The notes beneath the pieces were generated by a model that was not told where the DNA came from, ran no database searches, and saw only the letters and a program-made list of their open reading frames with translations. The translations under genes and the position numbers were made by a program. Below are positions 44,148 to 51,994 of a stretch of DNA of 64,000 nucleotides, one piece after another. This stretch comes from Yoonia sp. BS5-3 (GTDB taxonomy: Bacteria; Pseudomonadota; Alphaproteobacteria; Rhodobacterales; Rhodobacteraceae): NCBI RefSeq assembly GCF_038069655.2, contig NZ_CP150951.2:2444001-2508000 (forward strand). Reading direction: 5' to 3'. Each line of letters opens with the position of its first letter. The first letter of the stretch is position 1.

Positions 44148-45263
44148 TCATCCTAAATTATCGTGTGCCGCCTGCAATGCGCCGGGCAAGGCTGCGGCAA
44201 AGATATCCATTTGCGCAGCCGTCCCGCAGCTGATCCGGATGCAGCGGTTCTGCGGCGCCACAAATGGCATCCGTACAAACACCCCGGCCGTAATCAGATT
44301 GGCCAACACACGGCTTGCAAAATCACCGTTTCGCCCACAATCAATCGCGACAAAATTGGTCGCTGAGGGCAGGGTTTGCAGCCCGTTTTCTGCCGCGATT
44401 TGGATAATCCGTTCCCGCGATTTGCTGACCTCTTCACGGATATGCCCAAGCCAGCCATCATCACGAAGCGCGGCAAGCGCCCCCGCCTGGCTGATCCGTG
44501 ACATCCCAAAATGATTGCGCACTTTGTTAAAGCCTTGGATGATGTCGGGCGCGCCAATCGCATAGCCAACCCGTGCCCCGGCCATCCCATGTGCCTTGGA
44601 GAATGTCCGCATCCGGATCACATTGTCTGCGCTGGTGTTGATGGCGGGTGCTGTCCCTTCGGGGGCCAGTTCGATGTAGGCTTCATCGAGTACCAGCAGG
44701 CAGCCCGCTGGCACCGCGTCGATCATCTGCTGCATGCGCGCCGCGTTGTGCCATGTGCCCATCGGGTTGTCGGGGTTGGCGATGTAGATCAGTTTTGCGC
44801 CGACTTCCCGTGCTTTGGCGATCAATGCGTCGGGGTCTTCATGGTCGTTCTTGTAGGGCACCGTGTGCAGCGTGCCGCCGAAGCCTGCGACGTGGTAGTT
44901 GAAGGTCGGGTAGGCCCCGGCAGAGGTCACAACCGCGTCGCCTGCCGTCACGTAGAGCCGCACGAGCACCCCAAGCAGCGTGTCGATTCCTTCGCCGATC
45001 ATGATGTTTTCGGGGGCGATTTGGTGATGTGCTGCAAGGGCCTGCCGCAGATCGTGGCTTTCGGGGTCGCCGTACATCCAGACCTCGGAGGCGGCTTTTT
45101 GCATGGCGGCGATAGCTTTGGGGGAGGGGCCGAAGGTGCTTTCATTGGCCCCCAGTCGCGCCTTGAATGGGAAGCCTTGGGCGCGTTCCTGCGCCTCGGG
45201 CCCCACAAAAGGGACGGATGCGGGAAGCGATTGGGCGAGCGGTGTAAGAGCAACTTTGGTCAT
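44148..45263 (-). CDS. histidinol-phosphate aminotransferase-like protein
   Basis: 371 residues, fold type I aminotransferase. LGANESTFGPSPKAI (37-51) is typical of HisC-like proteins. IANPDNPMGTW, LDEAYIEL and the Schiff-base Lys in MRTFSKAHGMAGARVGYA follow. The C-terminal CIRISCGTA has the carboxylate Arg. HisC homologues also transaminate aromatic amino acids, and no other his gene is near, so a side role is possible. Divergent from the Tat-peptide gene. Confidence 0.85.
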   Translation of the reverse strand: MTKVALTPLAQSLPASVPFVGPEAQERAQGFPFKARLGANESTFGPSPKAIAAMQKAASEVWMYGDPESHDLRQALAAHHQIAPENIMIGEGIDTLLGVLVRLYVTAGDAVVTSAGAYPTFNYHVAGFGGTLHTVPYKNDHEDPDALIAKAREVGAKLIYIANPDNPMGTWHNAARMQQMIDAVPAGCLLVLDEAYIELAPEGTAPAINTSADNVIRMRTFSKAHGMAGARVGYAIGAPDIIQGFNKVRNHFGMSRISQAGALAALRDDGWLGHIREEVSKSRERIIQIAAENGLQTLPSATNFVAIDCGRNGDFASRVLANLITAGVFVRMPFVAPQNRCIRISCGTAAQMDIFAAALPGALQAAHDNLG

Positions 45264-45365
45264 GCGCCTAGATAGGCCGGGTCTTGAATGCAGCGCAACC
45301 GTGCCTATATGAGAATCGTTCGCAACAAAGCGGTTGCCCGTCGGTCGGCCGCGCAGGAGGTCCCG

Positions 45366-45524
45366 GTGAAGGTAAGCAGACGTGGGTTTTTAGTGAGTTC
45401 CGGGGCCGCTGTTGCGCTACGCGCTGTGCCGCAGGTGGCCAAGCCGGGTGGGCGTCGGATTTTGACGCTGGTCTATGACAAAGGGCTTGGCATGATGCGG
45501 GCGGTTGAGCGGGTTGTGCGGTGA
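45366..45524 (+). CDS. Tat-signal micropeptide
   Basis: 52 residues from GTG 45366, which follows AGGAGG at ideal spacing. It starts with the twin-arginine motif SRRGFLV and a weakly hydrophobic stretch SSGAAVALRAVPQVA. The rest is about 27 basic residues (RRILTLVYDKGLGMMRAVER). Nearly half the product is thus a Tat signal. The ribosome site and the intact motif support a gene, but it is too short for confident family assignment. In-frame ATGs upstream (45288, 45309) would bury the signal and lack ribosome sites. Confidence 0.62.
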   Translation: MKVSRRGFLVSSGAAVALRAVPQVAKPGGRRILTLVYDKGLGMMRAVERVVR

Positions 45525-45846
45525 CATTGCCGTTCGATCTGTGAAACAAACCGTAAAGTCATGATAAATGGGTTCTTGAATTGCGAACCGGCGTGTTTCG
45601 GTTAAGGTTAGAATACGGGATATCGTCCTGTACGCATTTGGTACAAGAGCCATAAAGATGGCGGATGAAGAACACGCGCATTTTGGCTTAAATTATAGAC
45701 CTATTTCAGACCCTTACTGGAGATGATCTGACTTGGAAAATGTTGGATGGTGTTTTGGGGGCGCTGATTTCGGGGGCCGAACGACACGCATCAGGAGTGT
45801 TGGCAAGGCGTTGACATCCAGTTTTCTACGCAGAGCTCATTCACCT
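45525..45846. other. intergenic region without a recognised gene
   Basis: 322 bp, noticeably AT-richer than the surrounding genes. It holds a small inverted repeat TGTAC (45629-45633) / GTACA (45641-45645) and a TTGACA hexamer at 45810-45815 about 30 bp before the next start, possibly a -35 box with no good -10. An open frame reaches up to 45733 but lacks a ribosome site and would precede a clear signal peptide. Confidence 0.5.
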
Positions 45847-47112
45847 ATGACCAACTTCAGAGACCTTGTTTTTTGTCTGTTGTCCGCACTGATAGTTTCC
45901 GTGGCTGCTGCTTCTGCTCAGCAGATCAATCCAACACTGGATGACTGTGTTCGGGCCAACAACAGCCTTGATGAGCAAATTTGGGCGTGCCAAGACTTTC
46001 TCGAGACAGGTGCTGCTACTACAACCCAAGTTGCGTATCTTGCACCGATCATCGCTACGTTGCGCGGTGAAGTAGGCGACTTCGCCCGGGCCGTTGAGAT
46101 TGACGATGAAGCAGGGCTAGAGTTGTTGCTGACTATGGGTGAGGCACAGGTTCAAGCTGAGCGCTATGGACGCGCCATAGCATTTTTTCAGGCGGCTGAA
46201 ACGCATTTTGAAGATTCTAAGGATGCAGTTTTAAGGCGGTACAGCTTTTTGGATCAGCTTCGCCAGAAATTCGCTGACCAACCGCAGAAACTGCTGAGCA
46301 TAGTAGAGATCGGACTTCGATACGAAGTTGATGATCCTGCACTAAATGATCTTCAAGCTCTCAATTATGTCAGATTGAATAACGCCGAGATGGCAATCAT
46401 GCATTTGGATATCGCTGTTGATGCCGTGGAATACCCTCAGGCGCAACAGATCCGAAGGGCGCAAGCTTACAGACTATTGGAAAGGCCGGAGGACGCTTTA
46501 GCCGATGTTTTGGACGTTTTCGCGTATCTCCATCCAAACAGTCATTACGTTCATGGTATTGAACATACATTGCCGCATGGCTCGGACTTTGCGGTGTCTC
46601 GGTACTTGGAGATGGTGAATGATATCCCGCCTGTGTGGGAGCAGGCCTTCAATATGCTAGTTGAAATTGCTTGGGAACTTGACAAGCCAGACGTCGTGCT
46701 TGCGGCTACGGCGACATGGCTGGAGCAGCGTCCTGATAGTGTGTTTGGCTTATTGGAAAGAGCCAAAGCGTTGGCCGTTTTTGATCGCGATGCCGAAGCG
46801 CGCACCCTACTTGATATGGCGCTTGAGCACGCGTTTGAGGCTGACGGTGGGATAGTTGGAGGCCGAAGTCGTATTGTACTATGGGCGCGCGGCCGCTTGT
46901 CAATTAAGCAAAAAGACACTGATCTTGCGATGGCCGATTTTGATGCATTTTTTGTTTCGATGAATGATGACCGTGCAGAAGATATAGAGAAACTCCAGCA
47001 TCTACTTACAAATCTGGGCGCGTTTGATGGTGAGATAAGCGGGGTATTTGATCAAGAGACCAGAGGTGCGCTGCGACACTGTATCGAAATGAGAATGTGT
47101 AATGGGCTTTAG
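45847..47112 (+). CDS. secreted TPR-like protein with a C-terminal peptidoglycan-binding-like segment
   Basis: 421 residues. Sec signal peptide (about 1-25, VFCLLSALIVSVAAASA). The bulk is helical and fits degenerate TPR/Sel1-type repeats (for example VRLNNAEMAIMHLDIAVDAV and RAQAYRLLERPEDALADV). The last 40 residues (LLTNLGAFDGEISGVFDQET) match the PG_binding_1 pattern, with two cysteines nearby. The AT-rich coding sequence differs from the flanks and may have been acquired. No specific function recognised; a periplasmic scaffold is plausible. Confidence 0.75.
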   Translation: MTNFRDLVFCLLSALIVSVAAASAQQINPTLDDCVRANNSLDEQIWACQDFLETGAATTTQVAYLAPIIATLRGEVGDFARAVEIDDEAGLELLLTMGEAQVQAERYGRAIAFFQAAETHFEDSKDAVLRRYSFLDQLRQKFADQPQKLLSIVEIGLRYEVDDPALNDLQALNYVRLNNAEMAIMHLDIAVDAVEYPQAQQIRRAQAYRLLERPEDALADVLDVFAYLHPNSHYVHGIEHTLPHGSDFAVSRYLEMVNDIPPVWEQAFNMLVEIAWELDKPDVVLAATATWLEQRPDSVFGLLERAKALAVFDRDAEARTLLDMALEHAFEADGGIVGGRSRIVLWARGRLSIKQKDTDLAMADFDAFFVSMNDDRAEDIEKLQHLLTNLGAFDGEISGVFDQETRGALRHCIEMRMCNGL

Positions 47113-47360
47113 CTGTAGCATGTTGATAAATTGCACACCCAAAGCCGGATGTATGTTGTCTTGATGAAACCGTGATAGCTTTTGGCACTGGCCGTGTTTC
47201 TGGCCGCCAAGGCGTTGGATTCTTCATTCAAGCGCGCGGGCATTTCAGGACTTGGCCTCTTGATCTTGCAGCAGGTCTCCTTCCATTTGCAATCGGCGCT
47301 GTAGGTATTACAGATATTGACAAACCCGCCTCTATTTTTCGACGGAGAGTCTGTCCTAAC
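47113..47360. other. intergenic region without a recognised gene
   Basis: 248 bp. An open frame extends upstream of the next gene through most of it, but without a ribosome site and ahead of a signal peptide, so it is judged non-coding. No clear terminator, promoter or repeat was seen. Confidence 0.45.
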
Positions 47361-47834
47361 ATGATTAACTTTCGCCTTGCTTCATACCTGCGAATTCTGC
47401 TCGCCGCACATGTTTTCGGGTTGGGAGGCGCTTTGTCTGCGTTTGCAGAGGAATGCCCCGAGATCTGGGGACCCTACGAGGCCATGATAACGGAGCGTGT
47501 TCCAGAGGCATACCGCAAAACGATGCTGTTCGCCGACCCGCAACGCAATCTGTTCAACTGTATCTCGGCTGACGTCGGTGAGGATGCATTTGCAGATTTG
47601 GCACAATATATGCGATACGTACCGCTCGATTTTCCCGCTGAAAGGGCTCAAATACGCATTGAGGGATCGCTACTATTGCCGCATGCGGTTTGCAGTATTG
47701 GTGACGTCCAGTTTTTTGGACATCGTTATTTCTTAGTTGTGCTTCCAGTGCGTTCAGAGTTTTTGGAAACAGACTATTGCCGTGTACGGATCGATGCGGT
47801 GATTGATAACTTCGAAAATTGGGTTGTGAATTAG
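47361..47834 (+). CDS. secreted protein of unknown function
   Basis: 157 residues. Signal peptide of about 27 residues (LRILLAAHVFGLGGALSAFA). The mature part has four cysteines (EECPEIW, FNCISAD, AVCSIGD, DYCRVRI), which could form two disulfides. The coding sequence is AT-rich like the TPR-like gene before it, and the two may belong together. The start at ATG 47361 is set by the signal peptide; the ribosome site is weak. No family recognised. Confidence 0.68.
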   Translation: MINFRLASYLRILLAAHVFGLGGALSAFAEECPEIWGPYEAMITERVPEAYRKTMLFADPQRNLFNCISADVGEDAFADLAQYMRYVPLDFPAERAQIRIEGSLLLPHAVCSIGDVQFFGHRYFLVVLPVRSEFLETDYCRVRIDAVIDNFENWVVN

Positions 47835-47993
47835 ATGCCTCGAAACGCGAGTTTCCATTCAGATTTGAGTATTCGTGTAATGGGCCTTTGGGAAACGCCG
47901 CATTGCTGTGCCACAAAAACAGACCAATTCAGTCGCCCGGCTTGGACATGATGGGGCTTTTATCAGCTTTATCCCCGATCCGCTGATGCGGCT

Positions 47994-48016
47994 TGCGCGT
48001 CCACATCGGACGCGCA
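47994..48016 (-). terminator. hairpin after valS
   Basis: Perfect 9-bp stem TGCGCGTCC / GGACGCGCA with a 5-base loop, 10 bp beyond the valS stop. There is no U-run on either side, so intrinsic termination is uncertain; it may stabilise the mRNA end. Confidence 0.5.
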
Positions 48017-48025
48017 CCGCTGTTT

Positions 48026-51000
48026 CTATCCAAGTTCTTGCAGCCGTGCCATCGCGGCCTTGATTTCGGCCTCTTCCCCTTCGCGCAAGCGCAGGTTTTT
48101 CTTGGCTTCCGCCACGACCTCATCCGGTGCGGAGGCAGCGAATTTGGGGTTGTTCAGCCGTCCGCGCAGGCCGCCCAGTTCTTTGCCCAGTTTTTGGAGT
48201 GTCTTTTCAAGCCGTGCGATCTCGGATGCGACGTCGATCAACCCTTCCAGTGGGATGCCGAAGGTGCCGCCGTCCATGGGGATCGTCACGCAGCCTTTGG
48301 GGAAGGCGTCGACGTGTTCGAGGCTTTCGATCCGGGCGAGCCGCTGGATCAGCACATGGTTATTGTCCCAAGCCGATTGCCCTTTGGCGTCCAGCCCGGT
48401 GACCAGCAGCGGCACTTTCGCCCCGGCGGGCACGTGCACCTGCGCGCGGGCGGAGCGCACGTTGTCGATCAGCCCGATCACCCAGTTCATTTCGCGGTCA
48501 GCATCAGCATCGACCATCTCGGCCCCATAGGTGGGCCAATCGGCGTGCACCAGCATTTTGGCGCGGCTGCCCGCGAGCCCCCAAAGCTCTTCTGTGATGA
48601 AGGGCATGATCGGGTGCAGCAAGATCAGGCATTGGTCCAGCACCCAGCGCAGGGTTTGTTCGGTTTCCAGTTTTGCGGCGGCGTCTTCGCCTTGCAGGAT
48701 CGGTTTGGAGAATTCCAGATACCAGTCACAGACCTTGCCCCATGTGAAGGCATAAAGCGCGTCGGCGGCGTCGTTGAACCGGTAGGCTTCGAGGGCTGCA
48801 TCGACAACCTCGCGCACCTTGCCGACCTCGCCGATGATCCATTTGTTTAGTGTTTGTGTGGCTTCCGGTTTGGCCGGGTCGCCGGGGTAGGGGATGGCGT
48901 AGTGGTCGGCGAAGCTGAAGGCGTTCCACAGCTTTGTTGTGAAATTTCGGTAGCCTTTGATCCGGTCCTCAGAAATTTTCAGCACGCCGCCCAAGGCCGC
49001 CATTTGCGCGTTGGAGAAACGCAGCGCGTCGGCCCCGTAGGCGTCGATCATATCCAGCGGGTCGATGACGTTGCCGGTGGTTTTGGACATTTTCTTGCCC
49101 TGCGCGTCCCGGACCAGCTGGTGCAGATAGACCGTGTGGAAGGGGATGTCGTCCATCACCGCCTCGGACATCATCATCATCCGGGCGACCCAGAAGAACA
49201 GGATGTCCTGGCCGGTGACAAGCACGTCGCCAGGGAAGTATTTGGCCAGCTCATCGGTTTGTTCGGGCCAGCCGAGCGTGCCGAAAGGCCAGAGGCCGGA
49301 GGAGAACCATGTGTCGAGGACGTCGGGGTCGCGCCACATTGGAGCAAATAAGCCGGGCTTGAGAGCATACTCGGGGACGTTAATGAGAGGCCACTCGCCG
49401 GGATCGCTTTCTAGTTCGACTAGTTCGTCAGGAAGATAGCCGGCCCGATCCATCCAAACCTTGGAGATTGCCTCTTTCGCTTCGTCAATGCTAGCGGCGC
49501 AAATTTCCATCGTGAGAATACCGCCTGGAGTATACTTGCCGCCCGCAGCCTCTTCATCAGGGCGGTTGGCGTCCAAAAAATCCTTTGCCCTTTGCCGAGA
49601 AATATTTCCACCAACGCTGACCTGGTGCGTCCCGACTGTACCATCTCGGTGCGGAACCATCGCTGTCCAAACCGGGATCTGGTGACCCCACCAGAGTTGA
49701 CGCGAGATGCACCATGGCTCGATGTTCTCCAGCCAGTGATAGTACACTTTTTCGCCGCTTTCCGGCATGATCTTTGTCCGGCCTTCCTTGACCGCGTCCA
49801 GCGCGGGGCCGACGACCTTTCCGGCGTCTACGAACCATTGGTCGGTCAGTGCAGGCTCGATCACGACCTTAGAGCGGTCGCCGAAGGGCTGCATGATTTT
49901 TTTGTTTTCGACGAAGGGGATGAATTCCGGTTCGTCGGGTTGGTCTTCGCGTGGGTTGTCACCCACCCTACGGGGGTTGGGGATCATCACCGCGTTACCT
50001 TCGGCCGTGATGTCTGCGATCACCTTTTTGCGCGCTTCGAACCGGTCCAGCCCCCGGTATTCCTCGGGGACCATGTTCATAGCGGCGATCATATTCTCGT
50101 CGAAAGCCTGTTCACCGTTTGCGATGCGCTGGGCGGTGGCGGCTTCCTCGGCGTAGGACCTGCCGTCGGCCCGCATGTGCCCCTTGGTGTCCATCAGCGC
50201 ATACATCGGGATGTTGCCGCGCTTGGCGACTTCGTAGTCGTTGAAATCATGCGCGCCGGTGATTTTCACCGCACCGGACCCGAAATCCATATCGGGGTAG
50301 GTGTCGGTGATGATGGGGATCAGGCGGCGCTGTTCTTTTGGCCCCACGGGGATTTCGCAGAGCTTACCGACGATGGGCGCATAGCGTTCGTCCTTGGGGT
50401 TCACGGCCACGGCCCCGTCGCCCAGCATGGTCTCTGGCCGGGTTGTGGCGATGGCGATATAGTCACGCGTTTCGCGCAGGGTCACGTTGCCGTCTTCGTC
50501 TTTCTCGACGTATTCGTAGGTTTCCCCACCGGCCAGCGGGTATTTGAAGTGCCACATGTGGCCGTCGACCTCGATATTTTCGACTTCGAGGTCGGAGATG
50601 GCGGTTTCAAAATGCGGGTCCCAGTTCACGAGGCGTTTGCCGCGATAGATCAGGCCTTTGTTGTACATGTCGACAAAGACTTTGAGCACGGCGTCATGGA
50701 AGTTGCCGGGCTTTTCACCCGCGGGCGCGCTTTCCGCCCCGGACATGGTGAAGGCGGACCGTTCCCAGTCCAGCGAATTGCCCAGACGCCGCCCTTGCTG
50801 CTCGATCATCCCGCCGTTGTCGGCTTTCCATTCCCAGACTTTTTCAAGGAATTTCTCACGGCCCAGGTCGGTGCGCTTGGGTTGCTGGGTTTCGGCCAGA
50901 TGTTTTTCGACCATCAGCTGCACAGCAATGCCTGCGTGATCCAGCCCCGGCTGCCAGAGCGTGTCATAGCCTTGCATCCGTTTCCAGCGGGTCAGGATAT

Positions 51001-51187
51001 CCATCAGCGTCTGGCTGAACGCGTGCCCCACATGCAGGTGGCCTGTGACGTTGGGGGGCGGCAGCATGATGGTGAAGGTTTCATCGCGCGTGGCGTTGGC
51101 CCCTGCGCGGAATGCTCCGGCCTCTTCCCACATCTTGTAGATGCGCGGTTCAGCTGTTTTTGCGTCAAATGTCTTTTCCATCGGCAT
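48026..51187 (-). CDS. valS: valyl-tRNA synthetase
   Basis: 1053 residues, class I synthetase charging tRNA-Val. The HIGH-type motif is PPPNVTGHLHVGHAF, the KMSKS motif GKKMSKTTGNVIDP, and a C-terminal coiled-coil arm (about 985-1050) ends the protein. Between WWGHQIPVW and DVLDTWFSSGLW there are about 110 residues, against about 40 in Escherichia coli. This gives an extra segment of some 70 residues (roughly 500-615) that includes GGKYTPGGILTMEICAAS. The editing domain is otherwise intact. ATG 51187 lies downstream of AGGAG; ATG 51181 is an alternative. Confidence 0.95.
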   Translation of the reverse strand: MPMEKTFDAKTAEPRIYKMWEEAGAFRAGANATRDETFTIMLPPPNVTGHLHVGHAFSQTLMDILTRWKRMQGYDTLWQPGLDHAGIAVQLMVEKHLAETQQPKRTDLGREKFLEKVWEWKADNGGMIEQQGRRLGNSLDWERSAFTMSGAESAPAGEKPGNFHDAVLKVFVDMYNKGLIYRGKRLVNWDPHFETAISDLEVENIEVDGHMWHFKYPLAGGETYEYVEKDEDGNVTLRETRDYIAIATTRPETMLGDGAVAVNPKDERYAPIVGKLCEIPVGPKEQRRLIPIITDTYPDMDFGSGAVKITGAHDFNDYEVAKRGNIPMYALMDTKGHMRADGRSYAEEAATAQRIANGEQAFDENMIAAMNMVPEEYRGLDRFEARKKVIADITAEGNAVMIPNPRRVGDNPREDQPDEPEFIPFVENKKIMQPFGDRSKVVIEPALTDQWFVDAGKVVGPALDAVKEGRTKIMPESGEKVYYHWLENIEPWCISRQLWWGHQIPVWTAMVPHRDGTVGTHQVSVGGNISRQRAKDFLDANRPDEEAAGGKYTPGGILTMEICAASIDEAKEAISKVWMDRAGYLPDELVELESDPGEWPLINVPEYALKPGLFAPMWRDPDVLDTWFSSGLWPFGTLGWPEQTDELAKYFPGDVLVTGQDILFFWVARMMMMSEAVMDDIPFHTVYLHQLVRDAQGKKMSKTTGNVIDPLDMIDAYGADALRFSNAQMAALGGVLKISEDRIKGYRNFTTKLWNAFSFADHYAIPYPGDPAKPEATQTLNKWIIGEVGKVREVVDAALEAYRFNDAADALYAFTWGKVCDWYLEFSKPILQGEDAAAKLETEQTLRWVLDQCLILLHPIMPFITEELWGLAGSRAKMLVHADWPTYGAEMVDADADREMNWVIGLIDNVRSARAQVHVPAGAKVPLLVTGLDAKGQSAWDNNHVLIQRLARIESLEHVDAFPKGCVTIPMDGGTFGIPLEGLIDVASEIARLEKTLQKLGKELGGLRGRLNNPKFAASAPDEVVAEAKKNLRLREGEEAEIKAAMARLQELG

Positions 51188-51279
51188 GATGTGCAGGTCT
51201 CCTGGCAGTTGGACGTCAGATACCGGAGGCCGCGCCGAAGGAAAAGGGTTTGTGCGATGCATGATGCGCGCAGTGAAAA

Positions 51280-51308
51280 GGCCCGCTCGCGGATGCGGAC
51301 GGGCCCTT
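51280..51308 (-). terminator. terminator between the lipoprotein gene and valS
   Basis: Stem GGCCCG (51280-51285) / CGGGCC (51300-51305) with an inner CGC/GCG stem, followed by TTTTC on the minus strand and by CTTTCTTCTT on the plus strand. It ends the minus-strand lipoprotein transcript before valS. Confidence 0.72.
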
Positions 51309-51343
51309 TCTTCTTGGGAGGAGGGAAAACGTGAGTGGTGGTC

Positions 51344-51721
51344 TTATGATCGTGCGAGATGCCAATTGCCGCCAATGCCATCGCCGGTCGTCTCACCGGG
51401 CGCCCGGTCATTGATCCACAGATAAAGCGGCTGCCCTTCATAGGCCCATTGCTTGGATCCATCGTTGCGGGTGATGGTCGTAAATTTACCGGCCTCATCG
51501 GCGTTGGCAGGGGCCATGAGTGGTGGCCAGTTGGCTGCGCACCCGCCATTGCACGCCGATGAGGACGCGGTATCTGGATCGAATGTGTAAAGGCTCATGC
51601 CAGCCTGATCGACCAAGATTCCATTGACTTCCGAAACAGGCGCAGCGGCATGCCCACCTGCATAGGCCTCACAGGCGGATAAGCCGATGATGGCTGTAAG
51701 CGTGATGATCTGTTTTTTCAT
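51344..51721 (-). CDS. predicted lipoprotein with Yx(F/W)xxD repeats (COG4315 type)
   Basis: 125 residues. The N-terminus is a lipoprotein signal with lipobox LSAC (Cys17). Two secreted-repeat units are visible: LYTFDPDTASSSACNGGCAA with WPPL, and LYLWINDRAPGETTGDGIGG ending NWHL. This is the PF03640 pattern; its function is unknown, although such proteins are common in proteobacteria. Single gene upstream of valS, closed by a terminator. Confidence 0.85.
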   Translation of the reverse strand: MKKQIITLTAIIGLSACEAYAGGHAAAPVSEVNGILVDQAGMSLYTFDPDTASSSACNGGCAANWPPLMAPANADEAGKFTTITRNDGSKQWAYEGQPLYLWINDRAPGETTGDGIGGNWHLARS

Positions 51722-51994
51722 AATGATCTTCCTGAGATTTGTTGCTGTGCTGCCGGCCCATCCGTCAGTTGCAAGGGTTACGCCGGGGCGGGCGAAGTTA
51801 TTCTCAGGCGGCGCGCATTATTTTGCGCGACTTGTGCTATGGCTTTGTTTTTCATGTGCTATTTTTTGAATTTGCGCTGAATAACGCAGCCTGGGGGATG
51901 CAGCGGTGCCATATCTGGGTGTTTATCATCCGATCCTGCTGGACACGGGCCGCGCCCCCGCTAGGCTTTCCCTTAAACGCGATGCGAGGTGCTT

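Noticed and set aside
47172..47360. 63-codon upstream extension of the secreted protein gene at 47361
   Set aside because: It would place a clear signal peptide in the middle of the protein and lacks a ribosome site.
49592..51334. 580-codon open frame on the plus strand antisense to valS
   Set aside because: It is the mirror of valS codon bias in GC-rich DNA. It has no family motif, no plausible ribosome site, and ValS is certain on the other strand.
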